From contig NZ_CP135164.1 in assembly GCF_001940225.2 (NCBI RefSeq), positions 1,736,001 through 1,800,000 on the forward strand: a stretch of DNA of 64,000 nucleotides, read 5' to 3'. How positions within the stretch are numbered: the stretch's first letter is position 1; each line of letters starts with the position of its first letter. This document shows positions 54,731 to 64,000 of the stretch, piece by piece. The position numbers and the translations under genes are program-made. Under the pieces are notes generated by a model. That model searched no databases. It was not told where the DNA came from and worked only from the letters and a program-made list of their open reading frames with translations. Origin of the DNA: Roseburia sp. 499. Its GTDB lineage: Bacteria; Bacillota; Clostridia; Lachnospirales; Lachnospiraceae.

Positions 54731-55909
54731 CTAATTATCCTCAAAAGACTCCTTTAATTTATCCATGAAACCTTTCTTTTTATGCTTCTCTGTGCCTGCC
54801 GCACCATCCTGCTTCTTTAATGACTGCCCGCTGACTTCATCAAACTTCCGAAGTGCTTCCTTTGCTTCTTCATTTAGGCTGGTTGGAACCTGAACCACCA
54901 AAGTAACATAATGGTCTCCTCTGACATTTGAATTGCGTAAGGATGGAATACCCTTTCCTTTTAAGCGAATCTTAGTATCTGTCTGAGTTCCCGGCTTTAC
55001 ATCATATAAGATGTCTCCATCAATGGTGCTAATACGTACCTCACCGCCCAAAGCTGCCTGTGCAAAGGAGATTGGTGCTGTAGAGTATATATTCATATCC
55101 TGACGCTGGAAAATCGGATGTCTGGATACATTTACTTCTACCAGTAAATCTCCTCTTGGTCCGCCGTTTGTTCCCGGCTCACCTTTATCACGGATTCTTA
55201 CACTCTGACCATTGTCAATTCCTGCCGGAATCTTAACCTTGATTTTCTTACGGCTTGCAATATATCCTGTTCCATGACAATCCGGACATTTTTCCTTGAT
55301 GATTTTTCCGCTTCCGCCACAATCCGGACAAGTCTGAACATTCTGTACCATTCCAAGGAAAGATTGCTGGGTATAAACCACTTTTCCTTTTCCACCACAT
55401 TTTGTACAGGTCTCCGGCGAAGTTCCCGGTTTTGCTCCTGTGGTATGACAGGTAGTACAATCATCCTTTAATGTAATTTCGATTTCTTTTTCGCATCCAA
55501 AAGCTGCCTCTTCAAAGGAAATACGAACTACTGCACGTAAATTTGCTCCCTTTCTTGGACCATTGTCTGCAGAACGACGTCTGCCACCTCCGAAGAAATC
55601 TCCGAAAATATCTCCAAAAATGTCTCCCATATCCATACCGGAAAAATCGAAACCGCCGGCTCCACCGCCCATTCCGCCATCAAAGGCAGCATGACCGAAC
55701 TGGTCATACTGACGTTTTTTCTCCGGGTCACTTAATACGGCATACGCTTCGGATGCTTCTTTAAACTTCTTCTCTGCTTCTGCATCGCCCGGGTTCATAT
55801 CCGGATGGTATTTCTTTGCTAACTGACGATATGCTTTTTTGATTGCAGCATCATCTGCATTCTTATCCACACCCAGGACTTCATAATAATCTCTTTTTTG
55901 TTCTGCCAT
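54731..55909 (-). CDS. dnaJ: Chaperone DnaJ
   Basis: Hsp40 co-chaperone that delivers clients to DnaK and stimulates its ATPase. 392 residues: J domain (about 5-70) with HPD, Gly/Phe-rich linker ([19 protein letters not shown]), four CxxCxGxG-type zinc motifs ([32 protein letters not shown]), and C-terminal client-binding domains. Last gene of hrcA-grpE-dnaK-dnaJ. A long palindrome lies in the 99-bp gap after dnaK. Confidence 0.97.
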   Translation of the reverse strand: MAEQKRDYYEVLGVDKNADDAAIKKAYRQLAKKYHPDMNPGDAEAEKKFKEASEAYAVLSDPEKKRQYDQFGHAAFDGGMGGGAGGFDFSGMDMGDIFGDIFGDFFGGGRRRSADNGPRKGANLRAVVRISFEEAAFGCEKEIEITLKDDCTTCHTTGAKPGTSPETCTKCGGKGKVVYTQQSFLGMVQNVQTCPDCGGSGKIIKEKCPDCHGTGYIASRKKIKVKIPAGIDNGQSVRIRDKGEPGTNGGPRGDLLVEVNVSRHPIFQRQDMNIYSTAPISFAQAALGGEVRISTIDGDILYDVKPGTQTDTKIRLKGKGIPSLRNSNVRGDHYVTLVVQVPTSLNEEAKEALRKFDEVSGQSLKKQDGAAGTEKHKKKGFMDKLKESFEDN

Positions 55910-55932
55910 GATTAATTCCCTCTTACACTGTA

Positions 55933-55969
55933 AGGAGTCATATTAGAATTGAATTCTAATATGGCTCCT
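55933..55969. repeat. Long hairpin in the dnaK-dnaJ intergenic gap
   Basis: AGGAGTCATATTAGAATT is complementary to AATTCTAATATGGCTCCT with a single central base and one mismatch. It lies 24 bp before the dnaJ start in the transcribed region and lacks a T run. It probably modulates the dnaK to dnaJ ratio as a processing or stability hairpin, or as a weak attenuator. Confidence 0.8.
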
Positions 55970-56008
55970 AAAGTTCTTAGTATCTCATTAAGTGCTCACA
56001 GTCAATGC

Positions 56009-57886
<1,878 letters not shown>

Positions 57887-57936
57887 CTATAAATATGATT
57901 ATCTAAAATTAAATGTTTGCTATTTTATCAGTATGA

Positions 57937-58557
57937 TTACTGTACTACGGCTACCATACTGTGTCTTACTACTGTGTCACGGTACATATAGCCCTTCTGT
58001 AACTCCTGAGCTACCATACCGGATTCTAATTCTTCATTTTCCAACTGCATTACTGCATTGTGGAATTCCGGATTAAATTCTGTTCCAACTGCTTCGATTG
58101 GCTTTACTTCCAAGCTTTCCAGTTCTGTCATCAACTGCTTATATACCTTTTCCATTCCCTGTACAAAAGCATCTTCCTTCTGTTCTTCCGGAACTGCTGA
58201 CAGACCTCTTTCAAAATTGTCTACCACTGGCAAAATCTTTTCAATAACGCTTTTCGCGCCTACTTCAAACATCTGAGCCTTTTCTTTTTCCGTACGTTTA
58301 CGGAAATTATCGAACTCTGCCATCTGGCGTTTCACGCGGTCTGTAAGCTCTTCAATCTTTTCATCCTGCTTACTTTTCTTTTCCTTTTTCTTGAAAAAAC
58401 CTTTTTTCTCGTCACCTTCTTCTGGTGTTTCCTCTTCGGAAGCTTCTGTTTCTTCGGTTACTTCTTCGATTTCTTCGGATGTTTCTTCTACAGTTTCTTC
58501 CATTTCTTCTACAGTTTCATTTTCCATATCTATGTCCTTGTTTTGTTCTTCTGCCAT
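57937..58557 (-). CDS. grpE: Nucleotide exchange factor GrpE
   Basis: DnaK nucleotide exchange factor, 206 residues. A very acidic, Glu/Thr-rich N-terminal tail (about 1-60) precedes the dimeric coiled coil (about 60-130, VKRQMAEFDNFRKRTEKEK) and the C-terminal beta domain (GTEFNPEFHNAVMQ, LQKGYMYRDTVVRHSMVAV). Located 15 bp downstream of hrcA in the heat-shock operon. Confidence 0.96.
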   Translation of the reverse strand: MAEEQNKDIDMENETVEEMEETVEETSEEIEEVTEETEASEEETPEEGDEKKGFFKKKEKKSKQDEKIEELTDRVKRQMAEFDNFRKRTEKEKAQMFEVGAKSVIEKILPVVDNFERGLSAVPEEQKEDAFVQGMEKVYKQLMTELESLEVKPIEAVGTEFNPEFHNAVMQLENEELESGMVAQELQKGYMYRDTVVRHSMVAVVQ

Positions 58558-58572
58558 TCCTTAACCACCTTT

Positions 58573-59610
58573 CTATTCTTTCTTCGGCTTTGTAAATACA
58601 TTATCCAATTGAACCTTTAATGTCTTAAGATTGTCCACCACATTTTCATAATCCATACGCTTTGGACCGATAATTCCAATGGTTCCCTGCAATCCCTCGC
58701 CCAATTGGTATGTGGCTGTTACCACACTACAATCCTTCATATTCTTGACCGGTGATTCATCACCAATGTACACCTGAATACCTGTTTCTTCGGACGTTAA
58801 TGTATCATTAACTAAATCAGCCAACTGTTTTTTCTCTTCAAACGCAGATAATAACTCGCTTGCCTTCTGGGAATCTCGTAATTCCGGATACTTTAAAATA
58901 TTTGTAGTACCACTGGTGTAAATCTCCAAATCTTCATCTTCCTGTAGCGCACCTGCCAATGCATCCAATACATCGCTTACGATGTTGCTATGAATTCCTG
59001 CCTGTTCCTTTAATTTAGATATGGTTCCCAGATTAATCTGCTCTACTGACAATCCATTCAGACTTGTATTCAGTAGAATATTTAATTTCAGCATAGTCTC
59101 ATTGTCCAAGGCTTCCCTTGTAGGAATCATTTTATTCCTTACGATGTTACCTTCCATAACAATAACCGCTAATATCTGATCATTATCCACCTGAGATAGT
59201 TGAAGGAACTTTACCTTGTTTCTCTGATAAGACGGAGCAGTTATCATCGCCGCATAGTTGGTATTTACTGCCAGCATCTTGGCCATCTGCTGTAACACTT
59301 GTTCCATCTTCTCAGTATGTTCAATCATGAACTCCTTCATTTCAGTAACTTCCTGTTCCTTTTCCTTCATCAGATTATCTACATAAAAGCGATAACCCTT
59401 ATCTGAAGGAATTCTACCTGCAGAAGTATGAGGCTGGAGAATATATCCCATTTCCTCTAAATCAGACATCTCATTTCGGATGGTCGCAGAACTCAAATTC
59501 AAATCAGAATATTTTGAAATTGTTCGGGAACCTACCGGCTCACCTGTATCCAGATAATTACGAATAATCGCATCCAGAATCTTTACTTTTCTTTCATCTA
59601 ACTCTGCCAT
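58573..59610 (-). CDS. hrcA: Heat-inducible transcription repressor HrcA
   Basis: Repressor of the class I heat-shock operon; binds CIRCE and needs GroEL for folding. 345 residues from the ATG at 59608-59610 (AAGGAGGG upstream); the longer frame would read through the CIRCE element. N-terminal winged helix (VKILDAIIRNYLDTGEPVGS, LSSATIRNEMSDLEEMGY), then GAF-like and dimerisation domains (about 100-340). First gene of its operon and autoregulated. Confidence 0.96.
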   Translation of the reverse strand: MAELDERKVKILDAIIRNYLDTGEPVGSRTISKYSDLNLSSATIRNEMSDLEEMGYILQPHTSAGRIPSDKGYRFYVDNLMKEKEQEVTEMKEFMIEHTEKMEQVLQQMAKMLAVNTNYAAMITAPSYQRNKVKFLQLSQVDNDQILAVIVMEGNIVRNKMIPTREALDNETMLKLNILLNTSLNGLSVEQINLGTISKLKEQAGIHSNIVSDVLDALAGALQEDEDLEIYTSGTTNILKYPELRDSQKASELLSAFEEKKQLADLVNDTLTSEETGIQVYIGDESPVKNMKDCSVVTATYQLGEGLQGTIGIIGPKRMDYENVVDNLKTLKVQLDNVFTKPKKE

Positions 59611-59633
59611 CTGCACCCTCCTTCTTTTCCTTG

Positions 59634-59660
59634 TTAGCACTCATCTTATTGGAGTGCTAA
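59634..59660 (-). promoter_or_regulatory. CIRCE operator
   Basis: TTAGCACTC-N9-GAGTGCTAA is a perfect CIRCE element, 24 bp upstream of the hrcA start and downstream of the promoter. It gives HrcA control of hrcA-grpE-dnaK-dnaJ. Confidence 0.98.
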
Positions 59661-59673
59661 CATCTATGTACTT

Positions 59674-59702
59674 AACATATCACTATCATTTTGAGTTGTC
59701 AA
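59674..59702 (-). promoter_or_regulatory. Heat-shock operon promoter
   Basis: On the minus strand TTGACA (59697-59702), 17 bp, TATGTT (59674-59679), ending 13 bp before CIRCE. Confidence 0.82.
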
Positions 59703-59744
59703 TAGTATTTCTTAGAATTTATATTTTTTTAAGATTTAGATAGC

Positions 59745-60000
59745 AACGAGCCGAGTAAATTAAAAAAGACAGATGTTTGGAAGCTTGCTTACAAAAACAT
59801 CTGTCTTTTTTAATTTATGGGGCGACTGCCCCTAGCCTGGAAAGGCTTTAGACTTTTCAGGCGTTCTCGGCTCGTTTGTTCTTTTAGATTTATGGGGCGA
59901 CTGCCCCTAACGAGAAAAGTGCCAACTTTTCGAGTGTACTCGGCTCGTTTCTCAACTTATATCATTTCATCGGGCGACTGCCCCTAACAAGAAATTTCTT
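59745..60000. repeat. Tandem structured repeat array, three units, possible ncRNA or mobile-element relic
   Basis: A motif GGGCGACTGCCC, itself a hairpin with loop GACT, recurs near 59820, 59895 and 59972 (spacing about 74-78 bp). Each copy is followed by a second, sequence-variable hairpin (CCTGGAAAG/CTTTTCAGG in unit 1, GAAAAGT/ACTTTTC in unit 2, AAGAAATTTCTT in unit 3). Units 1 and 2 end in CTCGGCTCGTTT (59866-59877 and 59939-59950). A single AACGAGCCGAG at 59745-59755 is complementary to both of those ends, so it could close a multibranch structure with either. The variable stems with conserved pairing suggest selection on RNA or single-stranded DNA structure. Confidence 0.7.
59756..59818 (-). 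terminator. Long AT-rich hairpin, probable terminator
   Basis: A 24-nt arm (59756-59779) pairs with a 23-nt arm (59796-59818) with one bulge around AGCTTGC. Runs of T inside the 3' arm on either strand (CTGTCTTTTTTAATTTA) allow terminator function in both directions. On the minus strand it precedes the hrcA promoter. Confidence 0.65.
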
Positions 60001-60018
60001 TTTTAGACCACTATTTTT

Positions 60019-60059
60019 CTATTAGCCAAAATCAATATTTTTTCATTTTTGGCTAATAG
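60019..60059. repeat. 13-bp perfect inverted repeat
   Basis: CTATTAGCCAAAA and TTTTGGCTAATAG are exact reverse complements separated by 15 AT-rich bases. No T run follows on the minus strand, so it is not a convincing terminator for the amidohydrolase gene whose stop is 60 bp away. Confidence 0.7.
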
Positions 60060-60118
60060 AATCATCTCTAGCATCCATCCAGTCATCCTCTTTCACTTTG
60101 TATTTTGTTATTTGTTAA

Positions 60119-60931
60119 TCACATGGCACTAAATATCCGCATAGCATTTCGAAACATCAAATCCTCATATGCATCACTACTGATTTTTTCGGGCAATACC
60201 TGGAAATAATCCTGATACACGGAACGTTCTCCCTTAGGATTACAAAGATAAGTGTCCACTCCATCGATTGGTGCATCACTTCCAAATAGCATTTTCTTAC
60301 TTCCATATCGTCGTATTGCCTCAATCGTAGTGCTGATAGGAACCCATGTGGTATCTCCATATAGATTTTCTTGTTTTCCAAGCAAATCCAACGCCTCTTT
60401 ATTATCTGTTCCAAGCCCCATATGTACCATTATAAATGGAATGGTTGGAAACATTTGCGCAGCTTCATATAAATATACCGGTTCTGCCGCCTCACATCCA
60501 CCCGTGTGTGACACTACAGGCAATTGATACTTTTCCGCTAAACGAATATATGGTAACACCTTTTCATCAGTTGGTGACAGGTTCATATGATAGGGATGAA
60601 GTTTTATCGCCTGAATCACATCTCGATTTTCCCGAATAATCTCTTCTAACTCTTCCGTTACTCCTTGTAAAATTGGTTTTGCCCATACTGCAACACCAAT
60701 CTTTCCCGGATTTTTTCTTGCAAAATCAATGTTTCTTCTTACGGCATCCTCTTGACTTATCTGGTGTTCCTTCGGAATCAACTTCTGTGAATGATCCAAT
60801 TCTCCTGCATCAACATTCGAAACAATGGCATAATCAATCTGATATTTTTTCATCATTTCCAATACCATTTCCTCATTCATATGAAATCCCAAATATTCTC
60901 CGCCTATATGCACATGTGAATCAATCTTCAT
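60119..60931 (-). CDS. Amidohydrolase family protein (TIM-barrel metal hydrolase)
   Basis: A 270-residue amidohydrolase-2-type protein: metal motif IDSHVHIGG at the N-terminus, VKLHPYHMN-type strand (AIKLHPYHMNLSP), VVSHTGGCE, FIMVHMGLGTD and GSDAPIDGV with the last metal-site Asp. Substrate is unknown; relatives include decarboxylases and lactonases. The start was set at the ATG at 60929-60931 (TTAGGAGGAG upstream). It follows hemW by 19 bp, so it may be co-transcribed with hemW and lepA. Confidence 0.88.
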   Translation of the reverse strand: MKIDSHVHIGGEYLGFHMNEEMVLEMMKKYQIDYAIVSNVDAGELDHSQKLIPKEHQISQEDAVRRNIDFARKNPGKIGVAVWAKPILQGVTEELEEIIRENRDVIQAIKLHPYHMNLSPTDEKVLPYIRLAEKYQLPVVSHTGGCEAAEPVYLYEAAQMFPTIPFIMVHMGLGTDNKEALDLLGKQENLYGDTTWVPISTTIEAIRRYGSKKMLFGSDAPIDGVDTYLCNPKGERSVYQDYFQVLPEKISSDAYEDLMFRNAMRIFSAM

Positions 60932-60950
60932 TTTCTCTCCTCCTAATTTA

Positions 60951-62114
60951 TCACAATAAAAACTCACTCATTACATAATTACTTACAGATATTCCTTCTT
61001 CCGTAAGAAAAATCTGTCCTTCCTGCTGTTTCAACAATCCCTGTGCTGTCATCCTCTTTATGACTTCCCCATAAACCGCTTCTATCTCTACGTTAAAATT
61101 CTCTAGAAAGTCCTTTCTGCTAATTCCCTTTCTCATTCGAAGCCCCAGAAACATGAATTCCTCCATCTGTTCTTTTCGTTCCAACACATCTTTTCCCTGT
61201 GGTTCAAAATTTCCATTCAAATATTCTTGTAAATCTGAGGTATTGGAAAAACGCACATTTTCAATTAAGGAAGCACTTCCAAGTCCGAGACCCAGATAAT
61301 TTTTTCTGGTCCAATAGCCAATATTGTGTCTGCACTCTTTTCCCTTTTTCGCATAATTGGAAATCTCATACTGCTCGTATCCCTTTTGTCCCAGTAATTC
61401 TCCTGTCATTTGATACATAGCACGTTCTGTCTCTTCACTTGGAAGAATCAGCGGTTCCTCGCCATCTTCCCTACGTTTCTCATCCTCTTCATATTCCTGA
61501 TAGAATGGTGTTCCCTCTTCAATAATCAGACTATATGCTGAAATATGCTCCGGTCTTAATTTTAAAACTTCCCTTAACGTATACTCCCAATCAGCAGCTG
61601 TCTGTCCCGGCAATGCTGACATGATATCTACATTCACATTGTCAAATCCACATTTCCGTACCAAATCATAGTTATGCAAAAACTCTTCAAAACTGTGAAT
61701 TCTCCCCAACTTTTTCAACTCATGATTACTTGCAGATTGCAAGCCCATACTCAACCGATTAATTCCTGCCTTCTTGTATGCGATAAGTTTCTGCTGTGTT
61801 AACGTTCCCGGATTACACTCTATGGTAATTTCTGCATCCGTTTCTATGCAAAAATTCTTCTGCAATCCTTCCATAATCTCTACTATCTGCGTACCGGAAA
61901 GTATGGATGGCGTACCACCTCCCAAAAAAATAGAAGTTACTCCATACACACTATAATTTCCTGCTTTTTGCTCTATTTCTTCTATTACTTTATTCACATA
62001 ATGCCTGCGAACACTCTCATCCACAGGCATTGATAAGAAATCACAGTAACGACATTTCTGTACACAAAACGGAATATGAACATATAGTTCTAATTCTTTT
62101 TCTCTCACTGTCAT
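60951..62114 (-). CDS. hemW: Radical SAM protein HemW (heme chaperone-like)
   Basis: A 387-residue radical-SAM protein, with the cluster motif CVQKCRYCD (Cys17, Cys21, Cys24; C-x3-C-x2-C) and the HemW form VHIPFC. GGGTPSIL, GLQSASNHELKKLGR and DIMSALPGQT follow, with a C-terminal HemW domain. HemW binds and inserts heme and was formerly called oxygen-independent coproporphyrinogen oxidase; true HemN carries an extra Cys (CxxxCxxCxC), absent here. It lies 12 bp downstream of lepA, a conserved pairing in Firmicutes. Confidence 0.94.
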   Translation of the reverse strand: MTVREKELELYVHIPFCVQKCRYCDFLSMPVDESVRRHYVNKVIEEIEQKAGNYSVYGVTSIFLGGGTPSILSGTQIVEIMEGLQKNFCIETDAEITIECNPGTLTQQKLIAYKKAGINRLSMGLQSASNHELKKLGRIHSFEEFLHNYDLVRKCGFDNVNVDIMSALPGQTAADWEYTLREVLKLRPEHISAYSLIIEEGTPFYQEYEEDEKRREDGEEPLILPSEETERAMYQMTGELLGQKGYEQYEISNYAKKGKECRHNIGYWTRKNYLGLGLGSASLIENVRFSNTSDLQEYLNGNFEPQGKDVLERKEQMEEFMFLGLRMRKGISRKDFLENFNVEIEAVYGEVIKRMTAQGLLKQQEGQIFLTEEGISVSNYVMSEFLL

Positions 62115-62126
62115 ATCCCTGCTCCC

Positions 62127-63938
62127 CTATTTATCATCCAGTTTCAACACGCTCATAAACGCCTTCTGTGGAATCTCTACATTTCCCACCTGACGCATTC
62201 GCTTCTTTCCTTCCTTCTGTTTCTCTAACAGTTTCTTCTTACGGCTGATATCACCACCGTAACACTTCGCCAATACATCTTTTCGCATTGCCTTTACGGT
62301 CTCTCTGGCAATTACTTTTCCACCAACTGCTGCCTGAATAGGAATTTCAAACAAATGTCTTGGAATCTCTTCCTTTAACTTCTCGCACATCTTTCTTCCA
62401 CGCTCATAGGCACTATCACTGTGTACAATAAAGGAAAGTGCATCCACTTCTTCCTTGTTAATCAAAATATCAAGCTTCACTAATTCAGAACGTACATACC
62501 CCTTCATCTCATAATCAAAGGACGCATATCCTCTGGAACGGGATTTTAACGCATCAAAAAAGTCGTAGATAATCTCATTTAACGGCAAATCATACTTAAT
62601 CAAAGCACGGGTTTCTTCCATATATTCCATACCAATATAAACACCACGTCGTTCCTGACACAAATCCATAATAGCTCCGATAAACTCACTGGTTACCATG
62701 ATTTCTGCACTTACCATTGGTTCTTCCATGTATTCGATTTCTGATGGGTCCGGTAAGTTAGATGGATTCGTCAGTTCAATTACCTCACCATTTGTCTTAT
62801 GAACTTTATAAATAACTCCAGGTGCTGTAGTAACAAGATCCAGATTATATTCACGTTCCAAACGTTCCTGAATAATTTCAAGATGCAAAAGACCTAAGAA
62901 TCCACAACGGAAACCAAATCCCAGTGCAATGGATGTTTCCGGCTCAAATTGGAGAGCTGCATCATTTAACTGCAGTTTTTCCAATGCATCTCGTAAGTCT
63001 GGATATTTGGCTCCATCTGCAGGATACATTCCGCAATATACCATTGGATTTACTTTCTTATAACCCGGAAGTGGTTCACTGCAAGGGCGATTAGCATCTG
63101 TAATAGTATCACCCACACGAGTGTCCCTTACATTCTTAATGCTAGCTGTAATATAGCCAACCATTCCGGCACTTAACTCCTCACATGGAATAAACTGTCC
63201 GGCACCAAAATATCCTACTTCAACTACTTCCGCTGATGCTCCGGTTGCCATCATCTTAATAGTAGTTCCCGGCTTCACTCTTCCTTCTTTGATACGACAG
63301 AACACGATAACTCCCTTATATGAATCATATAAAGAATCAAAAATCAATGCCTGTAATGGATTATCAGGGTTTCCGCCAGGTGCAGGTATCTTGGACACAA
63401 TCTGTTCTAAAACCTCTTCTACATTCAATCCCGTTTTAGCAGAAATTCTTGGTGCATCCTGAGCTTCAATTCCAATGACATCCTCAATTTCTTCTACCAC
63501 ACGTTCCGGGTCTGCACTTGGTAAGTCAATCTTATTGATTACCGGAACTACATCTAAGTCATGATCTAATGCAAGATATACATTTGCCAAGGTCTGTGCC
63601 TCAATCCCCTGTGCTGCATCTACCACAAGAATCGCTCCATCACAGGCAGCAAGACTTCTGGAAACCTCATAATTAAAGTCCACATGTCCCGGTGTATCAA
63701 TCAAGTTAAAAATATACTCTTCGCCATCTTTCGCTTTATAAACAATACGTACCGTCTGAGCCTTAATAGTGATTCCACGTTCCCGCTCCAGTTCCATATT
63801 GTCCAAAATCTGCGCCTGCATTTCGCGGCTGGTAAGCAGACCTGTCATCTCTATGATACGATCTGCCAAAGTTGATTTTCCATGATCTATATGTGCAATA
63901 ATGCAAAAATTTCTGATTTTATTCTGGTCAATTGTCAT
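62127..63938 (-). CDS. lepA: Elongation factor 4 (LepA)
   Basis: Ribosome-associated translational GTPase of 603 residues. G1 [10 protein letters not shown]3 DTPGHVDF, G4 NKIDL; domains II, III and V like EF-G, and the LepA-specific C-terminal domain ([20 protein letters not shown], ending [20 protein letters not shown]). First gene of the lepA-hemW-amidohydrolase run. A GGAGGAACGG precedes the ATG. Confidence 0.98.
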   Translation of the reverse strand: MTIDQNKIRNFCIIAHIDHGKSTLADRIIEMTGLLTSREMQAQILDNMELERERGITIKAQTVRIVYKAKDGEEYIFNLIDTPGHVDFNYEVSRSLAACDGAILVVDAAQGIEAQTLANVYLALDHDLDVVPVINKIDLPSADPERVVEEIEDVIGIEAQDAPRISAKTGLNVEEVLEQIVSKIPAPGGNPDNPLQALIFDSLYDSYKGVIVFCRIKEGRVKPGTTIKMMATGASAEVVEVGYFGAGQFIPCEELSAGMVGYITASIKNVRDTRVGDTITDANRPCSEPLPGYKKVNPMVYCGMYPADGAKYPDLRDALEKLQLNDAALQFEPETSIALGFGFRCGFLGLLHLEIIQERLEREYNLDLVTTAPGVIYKVHKTNGEVIELTNPSNLPDPSEIEYMEEPMVSAEIMVTSEFIGAIMDLCQERRGVYIGMEYMEETRALIKYDLPLNEIIYDFFDALKSRSRGYASFDYEMKGYVRSELVKLDILINKEEVDALSFIVHSDSAYERGRKMCEKLKEEIPRHLFEIPIQAAVGGKVIARETVKAMRKDVLAKCYGGDISRKKKLLEKQKEGKKRMRQVGNVEIPQKAFMSVLKLDDK

Positions 63939-63969
63939 TTCCGTTCCTCCATCATCTTATCGTGCAACT

Positions 63970-63999
63970 AGTATAACACAATTCTTTGGAGCTTGACAA
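63970..63999 (-). promoter_or_regulatory. Promoter of the lepA operon
   Basis: On the minus strand TTGTCA (63994-63999), 18 bp, TATACT (63970-63975), about 32 bp before the lepA start. Confidence 0.75.
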
Positions 64000-64000
64000 T

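Larger units (their letters stand above)
59703..60118. other. Non-coding stretch upstream of hrcA
   Basis: No supportable open frame. It holds a long AT-rich hairpin (59756-59818), three tandem hairpin units of about 76 bp (59819-60000) and an isolated hairpin (60019-60059), described separately. The left part precedes the hrcA promoter; the right part follows the amidohydrolase stop. Confidence 0.8.

Noticed and set aside
59820..59984. Regularly spaced repeats suggestive of a CRISPR array
   Set aside because: Only three copies; the repeated part is a 12-14 bp hairpin, the intervals vary and contain further conserved pieces, and no cas genes are present.
60951..62114. Oxygen-independent coproporphyrinogen oxidase (HemN)
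   Set aside because: The motif is CxxxCxxC without the fourth Cys of HemN, and the gene follows lepA, which fits HemW.

Overview
The window is AT-rich, and the gene set points to a Gram-positive anaerobe of the Clostridia, most likely a Lachnospiraceae gut bacterium. The supporting evidence is: recA with a CGAAC-N4-GTTCG SOS box, the hrcA-grpE-dnaK-dnaJ operon with a CIRCE operator, RNase J, IreB, YlbF, a ThiI without a rhodanese domain, B12-dependent MetH with a separate activation protein, and strong GGAGG-type ribosome binding sites. The organism assignment is an inference from gene content; no rRNA is present.

Layout. 1-5.1 kb: recX (cut by the window edge), recA, trxA, a KdpDE-like two-component pair and an XRE regulator. 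5.1-13.3 kb: one tight minus-strand operon, DUF975 membrane protein - OmpR-type response regulator - histidine kinase - jetA - jetB - jetC. The last three encode a Wadjet/MukBEF-like SMC complex, but the nuclease gene jetD is absent; this is the most unusual system in the window. 13.4-31.5 kb: transport and metabolism (ClC channel, asparaginase, CPA2 antiporter, metF, metH and its activation protein, a P-type ATPase behind a yybP-ykoY Mn2+ riboswitch), two GGDEF proteins, yajC and tgt. 31.6-32.8 kb: aroC.

32.8-38.0 kb: a visibly AT-richer island carrying what looks like an orphan type VII secretion effector cassette. It has small helical partner proteins (one of them frameshifted), a 513-residue candidate effector with a Trp-rich N-terminus, two paralogous membrane-anchored proteins separated by a 59-bp near-perfect palindrome, and a membrane-anchored leucine-rich protein. 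No secretion machinery is in view.

38.0-50.8 kb: conserved housekeeping genes (lactonase-fold protein, U32 peptidase, O-methyltransferase, MltG-like protein, YlbF, RNase J, Fur, DUF1292, RuvX, IreB, MtaB, an HPr-like protein, ThiI with its cysteine desulfurase, RsmE, PrmA). 51.0-54.6 kb: a chemoreceptor, an orphan J-domain protein, a small membrane protein and NadA. 54.7-59.7 kb: the heat-shock operon under CIRCE control. 59.7-60.1 kb: a non-coding stretch with three tandem hairpin units that I cannot assign to a known RNA or element. 60.1-64.0 kb: amidohydrolase, hemW and lepA.

Themes: one-carbon and methionine metabolism (metF, metH, activation protein), tRNA and rRNA modification (tgt, mtaB, thiI, rsmE, possibly trmR), c-di-GMP signalling, and protein quality control. 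Start sites were adjusted by Shine-Dalgarno position and family alignment where the longest frame was clearly too long.
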